From Acinetobacter colistiniresistens (lineage in GTDB: Bacteria; Pseudomonadota; Gammaproteobacteria; Pseudomonadales; Moraxellaceae): a DNA stretch of 64,000 nucleotides. Below the pieces are notes generated by a model that had not been told where the DNA came from, made no database searches, and saw nothing but the letters and a program-made list of their open reading frames with translations. The position numbers and the translations under genes were made by a program. Shown in pieces: positions 49,931 through 59,008 of this stretch (within the stretch, counting starts at the first letter, position 1; every line of letters starts with the position of its first letter). The DNA lies in the NCBI RefSeq assembly GCF_024582815.1, contig NZ_CP102099.1, positions 3,472,001 through 3,536,000 of the forward strand. The letters run 5' to 3'.

Positions 49931-50635
49931 ATGAGCACAATATTACATATCGATGCCAGTATTCGTAACATAACCAATCCAAACCCAAGTCATAATTCTA
50001 TTTCAAAGAATATTGCCCATCGCTTTATCCAGACTTGGGAAAAACATTCCCTTATAGATGAATATATCTATCGTGATATCGGTATTAATCCACCACCTTT
50101 TATTACTCAAGCCTGGATGGGAGCAGCATTTACACCAGAAGAAAAAAGAACCACTGAACAAAAGGAACTCTTAACGCTTTCAGATCAACTGATTGCTGAA
50201 ATTGTCGTGGCTGACCTGATTGTCATTTCCTCACCGATGTACAACTATGGCATGCCTGCTCAGTTAAAAGCATGGTTTGATCAAATCGCCCGAGTGAATA
50301 AGACCTTTGATTTTGATCTTTCGCGGGGCGATTTCCCATTACAACCGCTTTTATCAGGCAAAACGCTGGTCATTATTAGCTCTAGTGGGGAATTCGGTTT
50401 TGAAAAAGGTGGGATTAGAGAACAAATGAGTCATCTGGCTCCACACCTATATACAGTCAGCAAATATTTAGGTGTAGAAAAAATCTATGAAATTGCAGCT
50501 GAATATCAGGAATTTGCCGATGATCGGCATCTAAAGTCTCTAGCAAATGCTTATCTACAGGCTGAAGAGCTGGCTTTGCAACTCAGCCATTTTTCACATA
50601 AAACAGTCGAATTGAAGAAAGCCATTCATACTTAA
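49931..50635 (+). CDS. azoR: FMN-dependent NADH-azoreductase/quinone reductase
   Basis: 234 residues, flavodoxin-like fold: ILHIDASIRN and the FMN-binding SSPMYNYGMPAQLKAWFDQI, then IISSSGEFGFEKGG. AzoR enzymes reduce quinones and azo compounds with NADH by a two-electron route. It is slightly longer than E. coli AzoR (201) owing to an extended C-terminus. Its LysR neighbour reads the other way. It may protect against quinones from catechol metabolism, but that link is only by location. Confidence 0.88.
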   Translation: MSTILHIDASIRNITNPNPSHNSISKNIAHRFIQTWEKHSLIDEYIYRDIGINPPPFITQAWMGAAFTPEEKRTTEQKELLTLSDQLIAEIVVADLIVISSPMYNYGMPAQLKAWFDQIARVNKTFDFDLSRGDFPLQPLLSGKTLVIISSSGEFGFEKGGIREQMSHLAPHLYTVSKYLGVEKIYEIAAEYQEFADDRHLKSLANAYLQAEELALQLSHFSHKTVELKKAIHT

Positions 50636-50960
50636 TCTGCTTAGTGCTTCCTCATAAGGATTTGATCTTGAAGAATAAGTAATTCCGTTGCAATCTATTC
50701 TTCTCAACTTGATTGAGCTCAATCACAATGAATGCTGATGAGAAAAAGTCAGCATCTGGATGGCACAGCAAAGCCAAAAGCATTTACATGAACTATAAAT
50801 ACTTATGTCATTGTTCCGCTAGAATCAAAACTGTAAAGTGATGTTGTCAATTGCCTTCAGCACAAACATATTTTCTCCTAAAGTATAATGTAGACTCACT
50901 GCTCTGACTAAGCAAAATCAACTTAGTCACCCAATCAAGAAAGACAGGATAGATCGTTTT
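50636..50960. other. Intergenic region
   Basis: 325 bases. It contains a perfect 14-bp palindrome GATTGAGCTCAATC (50711-50724) and a 7-bp stem ATGCTGA/TCAGCAT (50732-50755). No coding frame was supported. The promoter of the zinc-ribbon gene should be near 50890-50930. Confidence 0.45.
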
Positions 50961-51320
50961 ATGGAAAAACCAATCGAATGCCCTAAATGTGGTTCGACTG
51001 AAATTGAAACACGTAATCATGACAAATTACTGAGAACAACAGGTGGCGTGTTACTGATGGCCGCAGGAACAACGGCTGGGACTGTTGGTGGTGCAGCAAG
51101 TGGTGCTTCTGTTGGCGCAGCGATTGGCACCGTTGCTGGTCCTTTAGGTGTAATTGTTGGTGGAACGGTTGGAACCTTTGTCGGTGCGATCAGCGCAGGC
51201 ATTACTGGTGGTGTTGTGGGTAATATTTTTGGGAAAAAGGCAGGCGTCATGGTCGACAAGAATATTTTTCAGGATTATCGCTGTCTGAAATGTAACTATC
51301 GTTTTAAACAAAAGAAATAA
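50961..51320 (+). CDS. Zinc-ribbon protein with glycine-rich hydrophobic core
   Basis: 119 residues. The N-terminus has IECPKCGSTE and the C-terminus has DYRCLKCNYRFKQ, so two CxxC pairs separated by about 90 residues could join into one zinc ribbon. Between them are about 65 residues of alternating Gly/Ala/Val/Thr (TTAGTVGGAASGASVGAAIG and following) with the small-residue packing of glycine-zipper membrane segments. It is a single-gene unit with a terminator. Family and role unknown; a membrane-inserted loop held by a zinc clamp is an inference from the layout. Confidence 0.75.
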   Translation: MEKPIECPKCGSTEIETRNHDKLLRTTGGVLLMAAGTTAGTVGGAASGASVGAAIGTVAGPLGVIVGGTVGTFVGAISAGITGGVVGNIFGKKAGVMVDKNIFQDYRCLKCNYRFKQKK

Positions 51321-51337
51321 TCTGCCCACTTCAATTC

Positions 51338-51368
51338 AGGTCTGGAAAATACGTTTTTCAGACCTTTT
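51338..51368 (+). terminator. Rho-independent terminator of the zinc-ribbon gene
   Basis: AGGTCTGGAAAA-TACG-TTTTTCAGACCT with one mismatch, followed by TTTCC. About 18 bases after the stop codon. Confidence 0.8.
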
Positions 51369-51448
51369 CCAAAACCTAAGCAATCCCTATTCCCTGTATC
51401 GACACTACTCAGATCAGCTAAAATGGATCGTTCAAGCATTTCTACGAT

Positions 51449-51484
51449 AAAAAAAATCCCAAACTCTTGGGGAAGAGTATGGGA
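51449..51484 (-). terminator. Terminator of the former sugar dehydrogenase gene
   Basis: TCCCATACTCTT and AAGAGTTTGGGA on the minus strand, 12-bp stem with one mismatch and loop CCCC, followed by T8 (51449-51456). It serves transcripts coming from the vgrG/dehydrogenase remnant. A small ACGATA-TTAAC-TATCGT hairpin adjoins at 51486-51502. Confidence 0.85.
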
Positions 51485-51638
51485 CTACGATATTAACTAT
51501 CGTGAATAGTGTTATTTATATCACACATTTAATTAAAAAACACAGAATAAGTCACAAAAACAATACATAACTGTCTACCCAACAGTTGAAGAAGAGTGAG
51601 CCAGACTACATCTAATGCGAGAATTTGCATCTTTAATG

Positions 51639-52001
51639 TTATTTTAAAGCATTGGTTTTGTGTTCCTGCATCGGGCTTTCATAAGTCGTCTGAGCAATCG
51701 GTGATACACGCCAAACCGTATTCCCAACATCATCAGCCACTAAAAGCGCACCCGAAAAATCGATTGCAACACCAACTGGTCGTCCATAGGCTTGTCCTTT
51801 GTCACTTAAAAAACCTGTCAACACATCTTGCGGTTCACCATCAGGTTGACCACTTCTAAACGGCACAAAAATCACCTTATAACCACTATGGGGTTTACGG
51901 TTCCATGAACCATGTTGACCAATGAATGCCCCACCTCGATACTGTGGCATCAATTCAGTCGCATAAAATGCTAAACCTAAAGATGCGGTATGATTGCCCC
52001 T
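51639..52001 (-). pseudogene. C-terminal fragment of a PQQ-dependent (sorbosone/glucose-type) sugar dehydrogenase
   Basis: About 120 residues survive. [52 protein letters not shown] and [20 protein letters not shown] are the last beta-propeller blades of the sorbosone dehydrogenase/Yli-type family (intact members about 400 residues or more). The true start and the first two thirds are missing. The fragment joins directly, out of frame, to a broken vgrG at about 51995-52003; upstream codons in this frame (to 52043) are vgrG sequence read in the wrong frame. It retains its own terminator downstream. Confidence 0.85.
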
Positions 52002-53112
52002 CTTTGTCTGCACCATCATGCTGATCAATTTCAGGATGTTCATTCAGTTCAAACCAATAACCCACTGGGGTATCGCGAACGGTCGATGTCGCAACAAACT
52101 GCTTGGCCTGTGAGTCATAATATTGGCTCAGGTTCTGATTCAGTTTTTCAATTTGAGCATTACCCGCTTTGGTCGCGCCATCTTCGCCTTTTAAATCCTG
52201 AATCCAGGCAGGTGAAAAATGCCACGCCTGTTCTAAAGCAAGCTGTTGGTTATCATGTTGATCGCTCTGATAATGTTTACTCTGAACACTGCCAGCCCCT
52301 TCTTCTTGTTCTAAAGCATCCGCTTGCCAACGCTGTACATGTACTGCGCTTGGTTGCAGGGAACGCTGTGCCACAAATGCCGTGATGCTATCTTGTGTTT
52401 CAGTCGCACTACTGCGATGAAAGCGAATATTACGGCGCTCTAGGGCCTGATATTGATTATTGTCATCAATGAGTCTGAGTTTCTGCGGCTGAATCTGTTC
52501 ACTTGAACTGGATACTTTCAGCTGTGCTTCATCAATTAAAGTGCTAATGCCTTCCGAAGCCAAAAGCCTTTGAATAAAGTCAAAATCCCGTTCATTATGT
52601 TGCATGATGAACGGCCTGACATCGTAGTCCTGAGTAAGTCCACTTTTATCGAGAGTCAGACTGGAAGCAAATAAGGGACTCCGTTGCTGCCATTCAGAAA
52701 AAATGGTCTGCACAACGTCCACAACAGATTTCGCCATAAAAACACGGCTGTTACGACGGTGCTTCCATAATGCAGTTGGATCTTGTACGCCTAAACGATA
52801 AATGGTCAGCGAACCATCACTGGCGCCAATATCGGCTTGGGTAATAATCCCAGAGATACGCGTCAGTTCTGCCTTATCGGTCACGATATCAATGGCCACC
52901 TGACTGCCAACAAAGCTTTTTAAAGGAATGACCGCATTGGTCGAAAGACAGAGTAATTGTAGATCAATCCCATGATTGAGCTGATGCAGACCATCAATAC
53001 GTTGTAAGAAAACTTGGTTATTTAAAGATGTGTTGGAAAACTGGGCGTGAATCGCACGTTTTTGTGCTGTCAGGCCCAAACTTTCTAGAGCTTGAAAGAT
53101 ATTATTCGCCAT
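51995..53112 (-). pseudogene. Truncated vgrG (type VI secretion spike), N-terminal part only
   Basis: About 370 codons of VgrG sequence from ATG 53112: the gp27-like N-terminus (VFLQRIDGLHQLNHGIDLQL, KSFVGSQVAIDIVTD, GIITQADIGASDGSLTIYRL), SRVFMAKSVVDVVQTIFSEW, MQHNERDFDFIQRLLASEGI and [18 protein letters not shown]. After the GADKE stretch the frame runs into foreign sequence and stops at 51955. The gp5-like OB fold and the needle are absent, so no functional spike is expected. Intact Acinetobacter VgrG proteins are near 1,000 residues. Confidence 0.87.
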
Positions 53113-53286
53113 CTTTTTATAGATTATCTACTTAAATTTAGCGCATTTTACTCAGAATATCGTGTTACTGTCCATACAGAACCGTCTTTTTATGACAATT
53201 TACGTCACATTTCTTATCGGATTTATTTCATCTAATCCTATTAAATCCAGTGATGTATTTAAGTGCTATCCAATTTAGACCAATAA

Positions 53287-53754
53287 TCAATCTCGTTCCC
53301 GCTCTAAAATGCGAGGACCCGAACCCTCTTCTGCCAGAATATCTTCGGGATTACGTAAACGGCATTGCTCCAGAGACAAACAACCACAGCCAATACACCA
53401 GTCCATTTCATCTCTTAAACGAGTCAGCTTTTGGATTCGCTCATCCAAGTCCTTACGCCAACAGGTCGATAATTCGGCCCACTGCTCAGCCGTTAACTTG
53501 CTGCCTATCGGGTAGACACTCAACGCTTTTTTAATCTCCTCCAATGAAATGCCAACTTTTTGCGCGACTTTAATAATTCCGATATAGCGCAGCACAGTCA
53601 AAGGAAAACGACGTTGATTGCCATTGGTGCGAATACTTTTAATCAGTCCTTTGGACTCATAAAAATGTAGGGTGGAAACGGCGACACCACTTCGTTTTGC
53701 CACTTCTCCGACGGTCAGCATTCGATTGATATCAATTTTTCGTTCGAGTGTCAT
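53287..53754 (-). CDS. soxR: Redox-sensitive MerR-family activator SoxR
   Basis: 155 residues from ATG 53754 (a TTG five codons earlier is open). Mer[24 protein letters not shown], followed by the dimerisation helix and the [2Fe-2S] cluster motif [17 protein letters not shown], which carries the four Cys (CX2CXCX5C) characteristic of SoxR. It senses redox-cycling compounds or superoxide. No soxS is seen; in non-enteric bacteria SoxR acts directly on efflux or quinone-detoxifying genes. Confidence 0.93.
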   Translation of the reverse strand: MTLERKIDINRMLTVGEVAKRSGVAVSTLHFYESKGLIKSIRTNGNQRRFPLTVLRYIGIIKVAQKVGISLEEIKKALSVYPIGSKLTAEQWAELSTCWRKDLDERIQKLTRLRDEMDWCIGCGCLSLEQCRLRNPEDILAEEGSGPRILERERD

Positions 53755-54341
53755 GATTGAATATGTCAAGATTACTTTAGATTTTATAGTTCAGGGCAAA
53801 CTGAGTTGTCAATTTTATCCCGAATATCATGCTGTAAAAATAAGGCATGATCTTCATATTTCAAATAAAAACAAAAAAATAAACTTTGTTCAAGCTGGTT
53901 TTGGGCATGTCTTATTGCGCGCTTTAATTTTTCAATACACTCTATTAGCCCCATTATTATTTGGGTTTTATGCGGTTTGGCACTGCATTACCAAATGCAA
54001 TTAAACAATTCATTCTTAATGTTGTTCAGCAGTCCATCTGAATCTACTCAGCAAATACGCCTATGCCATACTTCATTAAATCAAGTTTCGAAAGCCAATG
54101 GTTATGCGCATGAGTCGGTATTGTATGGCACTGTTATTTTATCGCTTATGGCTTAGCAAAATGCTTGATAACGATGCAGGATTTCAGACAATACAGGCAA
54201 AGATCACGCTGTATTTTGCACTTGAACATATTTTGGTGATTGGTGGTTTAATCGGTATTACGATTAGCAGCCATTTTCCTCAAAACCGAATTGAGAGCAA
54301 CAAGTGAAGTCAGGTCGATAAAGCTCAACCTGACTGAATGA
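53755..54341. other. Region without an intact gene, possible decayed membrane protein
   Basis: Short plus-strand frames carry hydrophobic stretches (LLRALIFQYTLLAPLLFGFY at about 53910-53970 and ITLYFALEHILVIGGLIGIT at about 54205-54265) broken by stops, and a frame carrying ESVLYGTVILSLMA in between. This fits an eroded membrane-protein gene but could be chance. The soxR promoter region is at the left end. Confidence 0.35.
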
Positions 54342-55223
54342 CTAGTTTAGCGCAGCATGTATCAAGCCTTTTAATTGCTCAATTTCAGCCCCTGTTGCAC
54401 TTTGCAAAGGCGGTCTTGGCGAACCAACCGAGAAGTCCAATAGATTGAGTCCCGATTTCACTGTTTTCGGTAAGCCCCCTTTGACAATGAAACTCAGCAC
54501 AGGTAATTGCTGATAAAATATCGCTTGCGCTTTGGACAGATCAGCTTGTTGAATCGCTTGATACAATTGCTTTGGCAAATCACCGAGTAAATTCGGAGCA
54601 GCAGTACACCAACCGGCTGCCCCAGCACAAAAGGCTTCTAGCGCCAATGGATTAGAACCATTATAAAATGGCAACTTTCCTTGGCTCAAGGCATGAAATT
54701 TATGCATGCGCTGAATATCACCAGTGCTGTCTTTGACCATGCAAATATTGTCGATCTCATTAAACATTTTTACGATCAACTCAGGTGACATATCAATCCC
54801 ACTGGTGGCTGGATTGTTATAGACCATAATCGGCAACTTCACTGACTCAGCAATCTGTTGATAATAATCATAAATTTCCTGATCGGTGAGTTTCCAGTAA
54901 GACACTGGGATCACCATAATCACATCTGCGCCCAATTCTTCCGCTTTCTTGGCTTTTTGAATCGCCATCGCAGTGGTCAGTTCAGAAATTCCAACAATCA
55001 CCGGAACACGCTGATTCACCACCTCAATGGTGGTTTGTGCCACCTGCTGCCATTCCTGCCAAGACAAATAAGCACTTTCCCCGGCACTACCCAAAGGTGC
55101 AATCGCATCACAGTGTGATTCAAGCAATGCATTTAAACTGATCGTTAGGGCCTCAAGATCAAGTTGTTGCCCGCCCGCTTTAAATGGCGTGACGGGATAA
55201 GCAATAATGCCTTCAATTTTCAT
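54342..55223 (-). CDS. Dihydrodipicolinate synthase/N-acetylneuraminate lyase family protein
   Basis: Class I aldolase of the DapA/NanA superfamily, 293 residues from ATG 55223 (GAGGAG ribosome-binding site). Substrate-binding LGSAGESAYLSWQEWQQV, catalytic Tyr in PIMVYNNPATSGIDMS and the Schiff-base Lys in ICMVKDSTGD are intact. It lies five bases after a class II aldolase gene and is not the lysine-biosynthesis dapA by context. It more likely cleaves a sugar- or keto-acid-type catabolite. Confidence 0.86.
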   Translation of the reverse strand: MKIEGIIAYPVTPFKAGGQQLDLEALTISLNALLESHCDAIAPLGSAGESAYLSWQEWQQVAQTTIEVVNQRVPVIVGISELTTAMAIQKAKKAEELGADVIMVIPVSYWKLTDQEIYDYYQQIAESVKLPIMVYNNPATSGIDMSPELIVKMFNEIDNICMVKDSTGDIQRMHKFHALSQGKLPFYNGSNPLALEAFCAGAAGWCTAAPNLLGDLPKQLYQAIQQADLSKAQAIFYQQLPVLSFIVKGGLPKTVKSGLNLLDFSVGSPRPPLQSATGAEIEQLKGLIHAALN

Positions 55224-55228
55224 GTGCT

Positions 55229-56008
55229 TTACTCCTCGATACAATCTTGATGGTTTTTCAACGCCTTACGTGCGAAGTAGGCAAAATTGACTTTGTTGCG
55301 CTTATCAGTAGACAACCAGTCATGGGCTTCTTTTGCCAGTTCATGTGGAATCGGCTGGATTTGACCTGCTGACATCGCTAATAGTTGCAAACGTGCAGCA
55401 CGTTCAATCAGCAGGGCTAAATTACAGGCTTCTTCAATGCTCTTGCCAGCCACCAATTGACCATGATGAGACAACAATACTGCTCGATTTTTTCCCAAAG
55501 CCTCAGAAATAAAAATGCCTTCTTCATTGCCGACAGGCACCCCCGGCCATTCACCGACAAAAGAGCAATCTTCATATAGAGCACAGGTATCCATTTGCGA
55601 AATGGTCAGTGGCACACGTAGTATCGATAAGGCTGCAATATGAGTAGGATGAGTATGGATAATGCAATTCACTTCTGGATGCTGCTGATAAATCCAAGTA
55701 TGAAAACGGTTGGCTGGGTTGGCCATGCCTTGCTGATCTAAAGGTTTGAGGTCTTGATCGACCACCAATAAATTGGCTGCGGTAATTTCGTCAAAGCCCA
55801 GACCAAAACGTTGTGTAATAAAGGTATTTTCTTGTTCGGCACGACAGGTAATTTGCCCCGCCAAGCCTGCATCATGGCCATGATCAAATAAAATACGACA
55901 AGTTAAAGCCAACTTCTGTCGGTCACTATAATTGATCTCTTGGATCATATTCATATTCTGCTGTGCAGTTTGCATCAATTGCTGTTTGCTGAGTAATGCG
56001 GTTTGCAT
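55229..56008 (-). CDS. Class II aldolase/adducin-family protein
   Basis: 259 residues. Zinc ligands are in IIHTHPTHIAALS and SHHGQLVAGKS; the N-terminal helix block RQKLALTCRILFDHGHDAGL is typical. Members are aldolases (fuculose phosphate type) or decarboxylases/lyases on free hydroxy-acids. It is first in a two-gene unit with the DapA-like gene, divergent from a MocR regulator. The pair may process a hydroxy-keto acid; substrate unknown. Confidence 0.87.
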   Translation of the reverse strand: MQTALLSKQQLMQTAQQNMNMIQEINYSDRQKLALTCRILFDHGHDAGLAGQITCRAEQENTFITQRFGLGFDEITAANLLVVDQDLKPLDQQGMANPANRFHTWIYQQHPEVNCIIHTHPTHIAALSILRVPLTISQMDTCALYEDCSFVGEWPGVPVGNEEGIFISEALGKNRAVLLSHHGQLVAGKSIEEACNLALLIERAARLQLLAMSAGQIQPIPHELAKEAHDWLSTDKRNKVNFAYFARKALKNHQDCIEE

Positions 56009-56100
56009 AACACCACCTCGCTACGGTTGATTTGTGGATGGGACAGATGCAGAATACGAAGTCAGTGGATGGGTTAAAATATCCAGTTTTTAAAACTTAT

Positions 56101-57552
56101 ATGGTCCAGATCAGCATGCAGCAGCCATGGAAGATTCGTCTTCATCTTGAAGATCGAGAAGAAAAAACCATCTTTCTCAAGTTGGCCAATCAGATTATTG
56201 AAGAGATTCTGTCTGGACGGCTCAGCTCAGGTTCACGTCTGTCTGGCTCACGCTCGCTGGCGGATGAATTAAAGATTAATCGTAAAACCGTACAGTCGGT
56301 TTATGAAGATTTAGAAGCACAAGGTTGGCTGATCTCCAAGCCAAGACAAGGCACCTTTGTGGCAGAGAATTTGCCTGAGTTAAAACATAAAAAGATCAAT
56401 GCTGCACTAGCACTCAATCCGTCAACGAGTACAACTCGCCCAACAGCAGTTAAAAATGACGGCATTCCAGATACGCGTCTCATTCCCTATGAATTATTTT
56501 CACGAGCCTATCGACATGCCTTAATTCGAGTGACCCGTTCTCAAATCATGGGCTATGGCGACCCACAAGGCAGTATTGAGTTACGTCAGGCATTGCAGCA
56601 AATGCTGTCGATGGAACGCTTTATTAAAACCACAATCGACAATATTGGTGTGGTTCGCGGCAGCCAAATGGGGATTTTTTTAGCGGCTCGTGTCTTGGCC
56701 AAATACCCCTCACCACGCAAGGTGATTGTGGTGGAACAATGGTCTTATCCACCGGCGATTGAAACTTTTTTATCGCATCATTATCACATCGTTCGGGGTC
56801 GACTGGATCAGTACGGTCTTGATATTGAACATCTTGAACAACTACTAGAAAAACATGCTGTGGCTGCAATCTATACCACCCCGCATCATCAATATCCTAC
56901 CACTGTGACCATGGCGATGGATCGGCGCTTAAAATTATTAGAACTCTCCAAAAGCTTTGATTTTTATATTATTGAAGATGACTACGATCACGAATTTCAT
57001 TATGACAGCCGTCCGATTCCACCACTGATCAGTTTGCCACATTCAGAAAAAGTCATTCATATTGGTTCACTGTCCAAAGTGTTTGCGCCGAGTTTAAGGA
57101 TTGGCTATGTGGTCGCCAATCGAGACATCATCCACGCCATGAATCAGGAGATTCTGTTGATCGATAAACAAGGCAATATCATCACCGAACTGGCGATGGC
57201 AGAACTGATGCAACAGGGAGAAATCAAACGGCATATCCGCAAGATGCGCAAAATTTATCAACAACGGCGTGATTTTGCAGTGAATCGCTTCCAAGCGGTA
57301 TTTAACGATCAAGTAGACATTAACCCTCCCTTGGGAGGCATGGCGCTATGGGTCAAATTCAAATTCCCCTATCGCGCTGAATATAATGAGCTTCTGAATC
57401 AGTTGCATATTGATGCTGAAGCACATTTTGCGGCTGAAAGCCAAACATCAAATCAGCATTTTCATATCCGTTTTGGCTATGCCGCCATCAATGAAACTGA
57501 AATTTCAAACATCATCAACCTGCTCTATACTGCATTTCAGCCCAAAGCTTGA
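56101..57552 (+). CDS. MocR-family (GntR-HTH plus aminotransferase-like) regulator
   Basis: About 480 residues. Winged HTH at the start (ILSGRLSSGSRLSGSRSLAD, then NRKTVQSVYEDLEAQGWLI) and a fold-type I aminotransferase domain with the PLP lysine in HIGSLSKVFAPSLRIGYV and the EDDYDHEFHYDSRP block of MocR/PdxR proteins. The start is uncertain: ATG 56101 or 56116 leaves about 100 bases for divergent promoters, while the open frame reaches 56032. It is divergent from the aldolase/DapA-like pair and most likely controls it, with an amino compound or PLP adduct as signal. Confidence 0.86.
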   Translation: MVQISMQQPWKIRLHLEDREEKTIFLKLANQIIEEILSGRLSSGSRLSGSRSLADELKINRKTVQSVYEDLEAQGWLISKPRQGTFVAENLPELKHKKINAALALNPSTSTTRPTAVKNDGIPDTRLIPYELFSRAYRHALIRVTRSQIMGYGDPQGSIELRQALQQMLSMERFIKTTIDNIGVVRGSQMGIFLAARVLAKYPSPRKVIVVEQWSYPPAIETFLSHHYHIVRGRLDQYGLDIEHLEQLLEKHAVAAIYTTPHHQYPTTVTMAMDRRLKLLELSKSFDFYIIEDDYDHEFHYDSRPIPPLISLPHSEKVIHIGSLSKVFAPSLRIGYVVANRDIIHAMNQEILLIDKQGNIITELAMAELMQQGEIKRHIRKMRKIYQQRRDFAVNRFQAVFNDQVDINPPLGGMALWVKFKFPYRAEYNELLNQLHIDAEAHFAAESQTSNQHFHIRFGYAAINETEISNIINLLYTAFQPKA

Positions 57553-57564
57553 ATAAACGTGATT

Positions 57565-58239
57565 TTATAATCCTAAGCGTAACTCCTGACTCCATGTCGA
57601 TTTGGGTTGTTGATACAGATGCCAACAGGTCTGTTGTAGCGATTGCATCAATGCATGGTTAGTACTTTGCCAATGTGCCAGCGCACAATAGACCACGTGA
57701 ATTCCCTTAGGATGGAACTCTCGTGCCAAGGATTGTGCCAAAGCTCGAATACTGGCAGAGAGGCTTTGGCTGAATAAATCCTGCTCCGATTGAACGGGCT
57801 GCTGAGTCCCTAAAAAAATCAAAGTCCCTTGTTGTTTGGACAGCATGTGTCGAATCACAGCTTGGGCAAGACTCACCGCGGTTAAGCCTGTATTTTGCCA
57901 ATAGTTCTCAAGCTGTTCAGCAGACAAAGGATGACTATGTTCAGGCAGTACAAAGTCAGGCTGAAAAATGCATAAATCGACAAAATGCCCTGCTTTCTGA
58001 ATCTGCTGTATAACACTTTTTAGCGCAGCAGCATCAAGCAGATTTAGTCGAACACGGATCAGCCTCTGTGCTTGAACCTCAAGCTGTGGCTGTGTTTGGG
58101 TCACATCATGTTGAAGTTGATAAACAGGTATTTCAGGGCTAAAAAGCGGGCTCAACGCTTGTACATCATTACCCACGATCACCGCACAGCCCTGCATTTT
58201 TTGTTGGGCTTTCAACCAGTGTGGTAGCAACTTGCTCAT
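57565..58239 (-). CDS. SDR-like protein lacking the usual active site
   Basis: 224 residues from ATG 58239 (AGGAGA site 9 bases upstream). Overall pattern of a short-chain dehydrogenase (LNLLDAAALKSVIQQIQKAG, LAQAVIRHMLSKQQGTLIFL, SLSASIRALAQSLAREFHPK), but no TGxxxGIG nucleotide site and no YxxxK pair: the region where it should be reads LFSQSLSASIRAL. It starts one base after the stop of the neighbouring SDR-like gene, so it may be a non-catalytic partner or be decaying. Confidence 0.72.
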   Translation of the reverse strand: MSKLLPHWLKAQQKMQGCAVIVGNDVQALSPLFSPEIPVYQLQHDVTQTQPQLEVQAQRLIRVRLNLLDAAALKSVIQQIQKAGHFVDLCIFQPDFVLPEHSHPLSAEQLENYWQNTGLTAVSLAQAVIRHMLSKQQGTLIFLGTQQPVQSEQDLFSQSLSASIRALAQSLAREFHPKGIHVVYCALAHWQSTNHALMQSLQQTCWHLYQQPKSTWSQELRLGL

Positions 58240-58240
58240 C

Positions 58241-59008
58241 TTAGAATTTCTCCTGATAAGGACGTAGATCCAGTTCATGCGTCCATAAATCAGCATTTTG
58301 CTGATAGAGCATCCAATAATTTTCAGCAATTGCCTCAATATTTAAACCACCTGTACCGCGGGTTAATCGCGCCAGCCGCCCCAAGCCCCATAAGGCTTTA
58401 TTGACACGATCACCATCGACCATACCATCCACCACCACATGTGCCACATGGATATTTTGCGGGCGATACAACGCTGCCAAATTTAAGGCATAGCTTCTCA
58501 GCGCAGACTTACCCATGGTAAATGCTGCAAAAAACGGTTTCCCACGCAATGAGGCACTGGCACCAGTAAAAATCAAGGTGCCCTGCTGCTGTTTTTGAAA
58601 AATGGGAAGACTACGCTGCGCCACCAACACTGCGGATAAAAAGGTGGAACGCCACATTTGGCTAAAAAACTTCAGACTGCTTTGCAAAAAGATCGAAGGA
58701 ATATTACCGCCCACATTATGTATCACCGCGGCCAATGCTTCCGGCTGACTGTTCAAATGATCAAATAAGGTCCGCACCTGCTGCTCATTTTCAGCATCCA
58801 GTGCATAAGCAATAGCCTGCCCACCTTGCCGATTGATTGTTGCGGCGACCTTTTCAACTTTATTGAGCGTTCGCCCCACCACATAGACTTTGAATTTTTC
58901 TTGAGCAAAACGGCGACACACTGCTGCACCAATGCCTTGCTCGGCCCCTACGCCAACCACCGCAACAATCGAGGTTGGCTGCGTTATCTCTTGCTTCGAG
59001 CGATTCAT
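58241..59008 (-). CDS. SDR-family protein with Phe in place of the catalytic Tyr
   Basis: 255 residues from ATG 59008, which overlaps the GST stop as ATGA; an in-frame TTG at 59023 is less likely. It has the nucleotide-binding GVGAEQGIGAAVCRRFAQE, NVGGNIP and TGASASLRG with the conserved Ser. The YxxxK position reads FTMGK (AAFTMGKSALRS), so the catalytic Tyr is replaced by Phe while Lys remains. It is third in the order GST, SDR, SDR-like on this transcript. Activity is doubtful or altered. Confidence 0.8.
   Translation of the reverse strand: MNRSKQEITQPTSIVAVVGVGAEQGIGAAVCRRFAQEKFKVYVVGRTLNKVEKVAATINRQGGQAIAYALDAENEQQVRTLFDHLNSQPEALAAVIHNVGGNIPSIFLQSSLKFFSQMWRSTFLSAVLVAQRSLPIFQKQQQGTLIFTGASASLRGKPFFAAFTMGKSALRSYALNLAALYRPQNIHVAHVVVDGMVDGDRVNKALWGLGRLARLTRGTGGLNIEAIAENYWMLYQQNADLWTHELDLRPYQEKF

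Noticed and set aside
54342..55223. Assignment as dapA for lysine synthesis
   Set aside because: The gene is in an operon with a class II aldolase under a MocR regulator, which suggests a catabolic paralogue.
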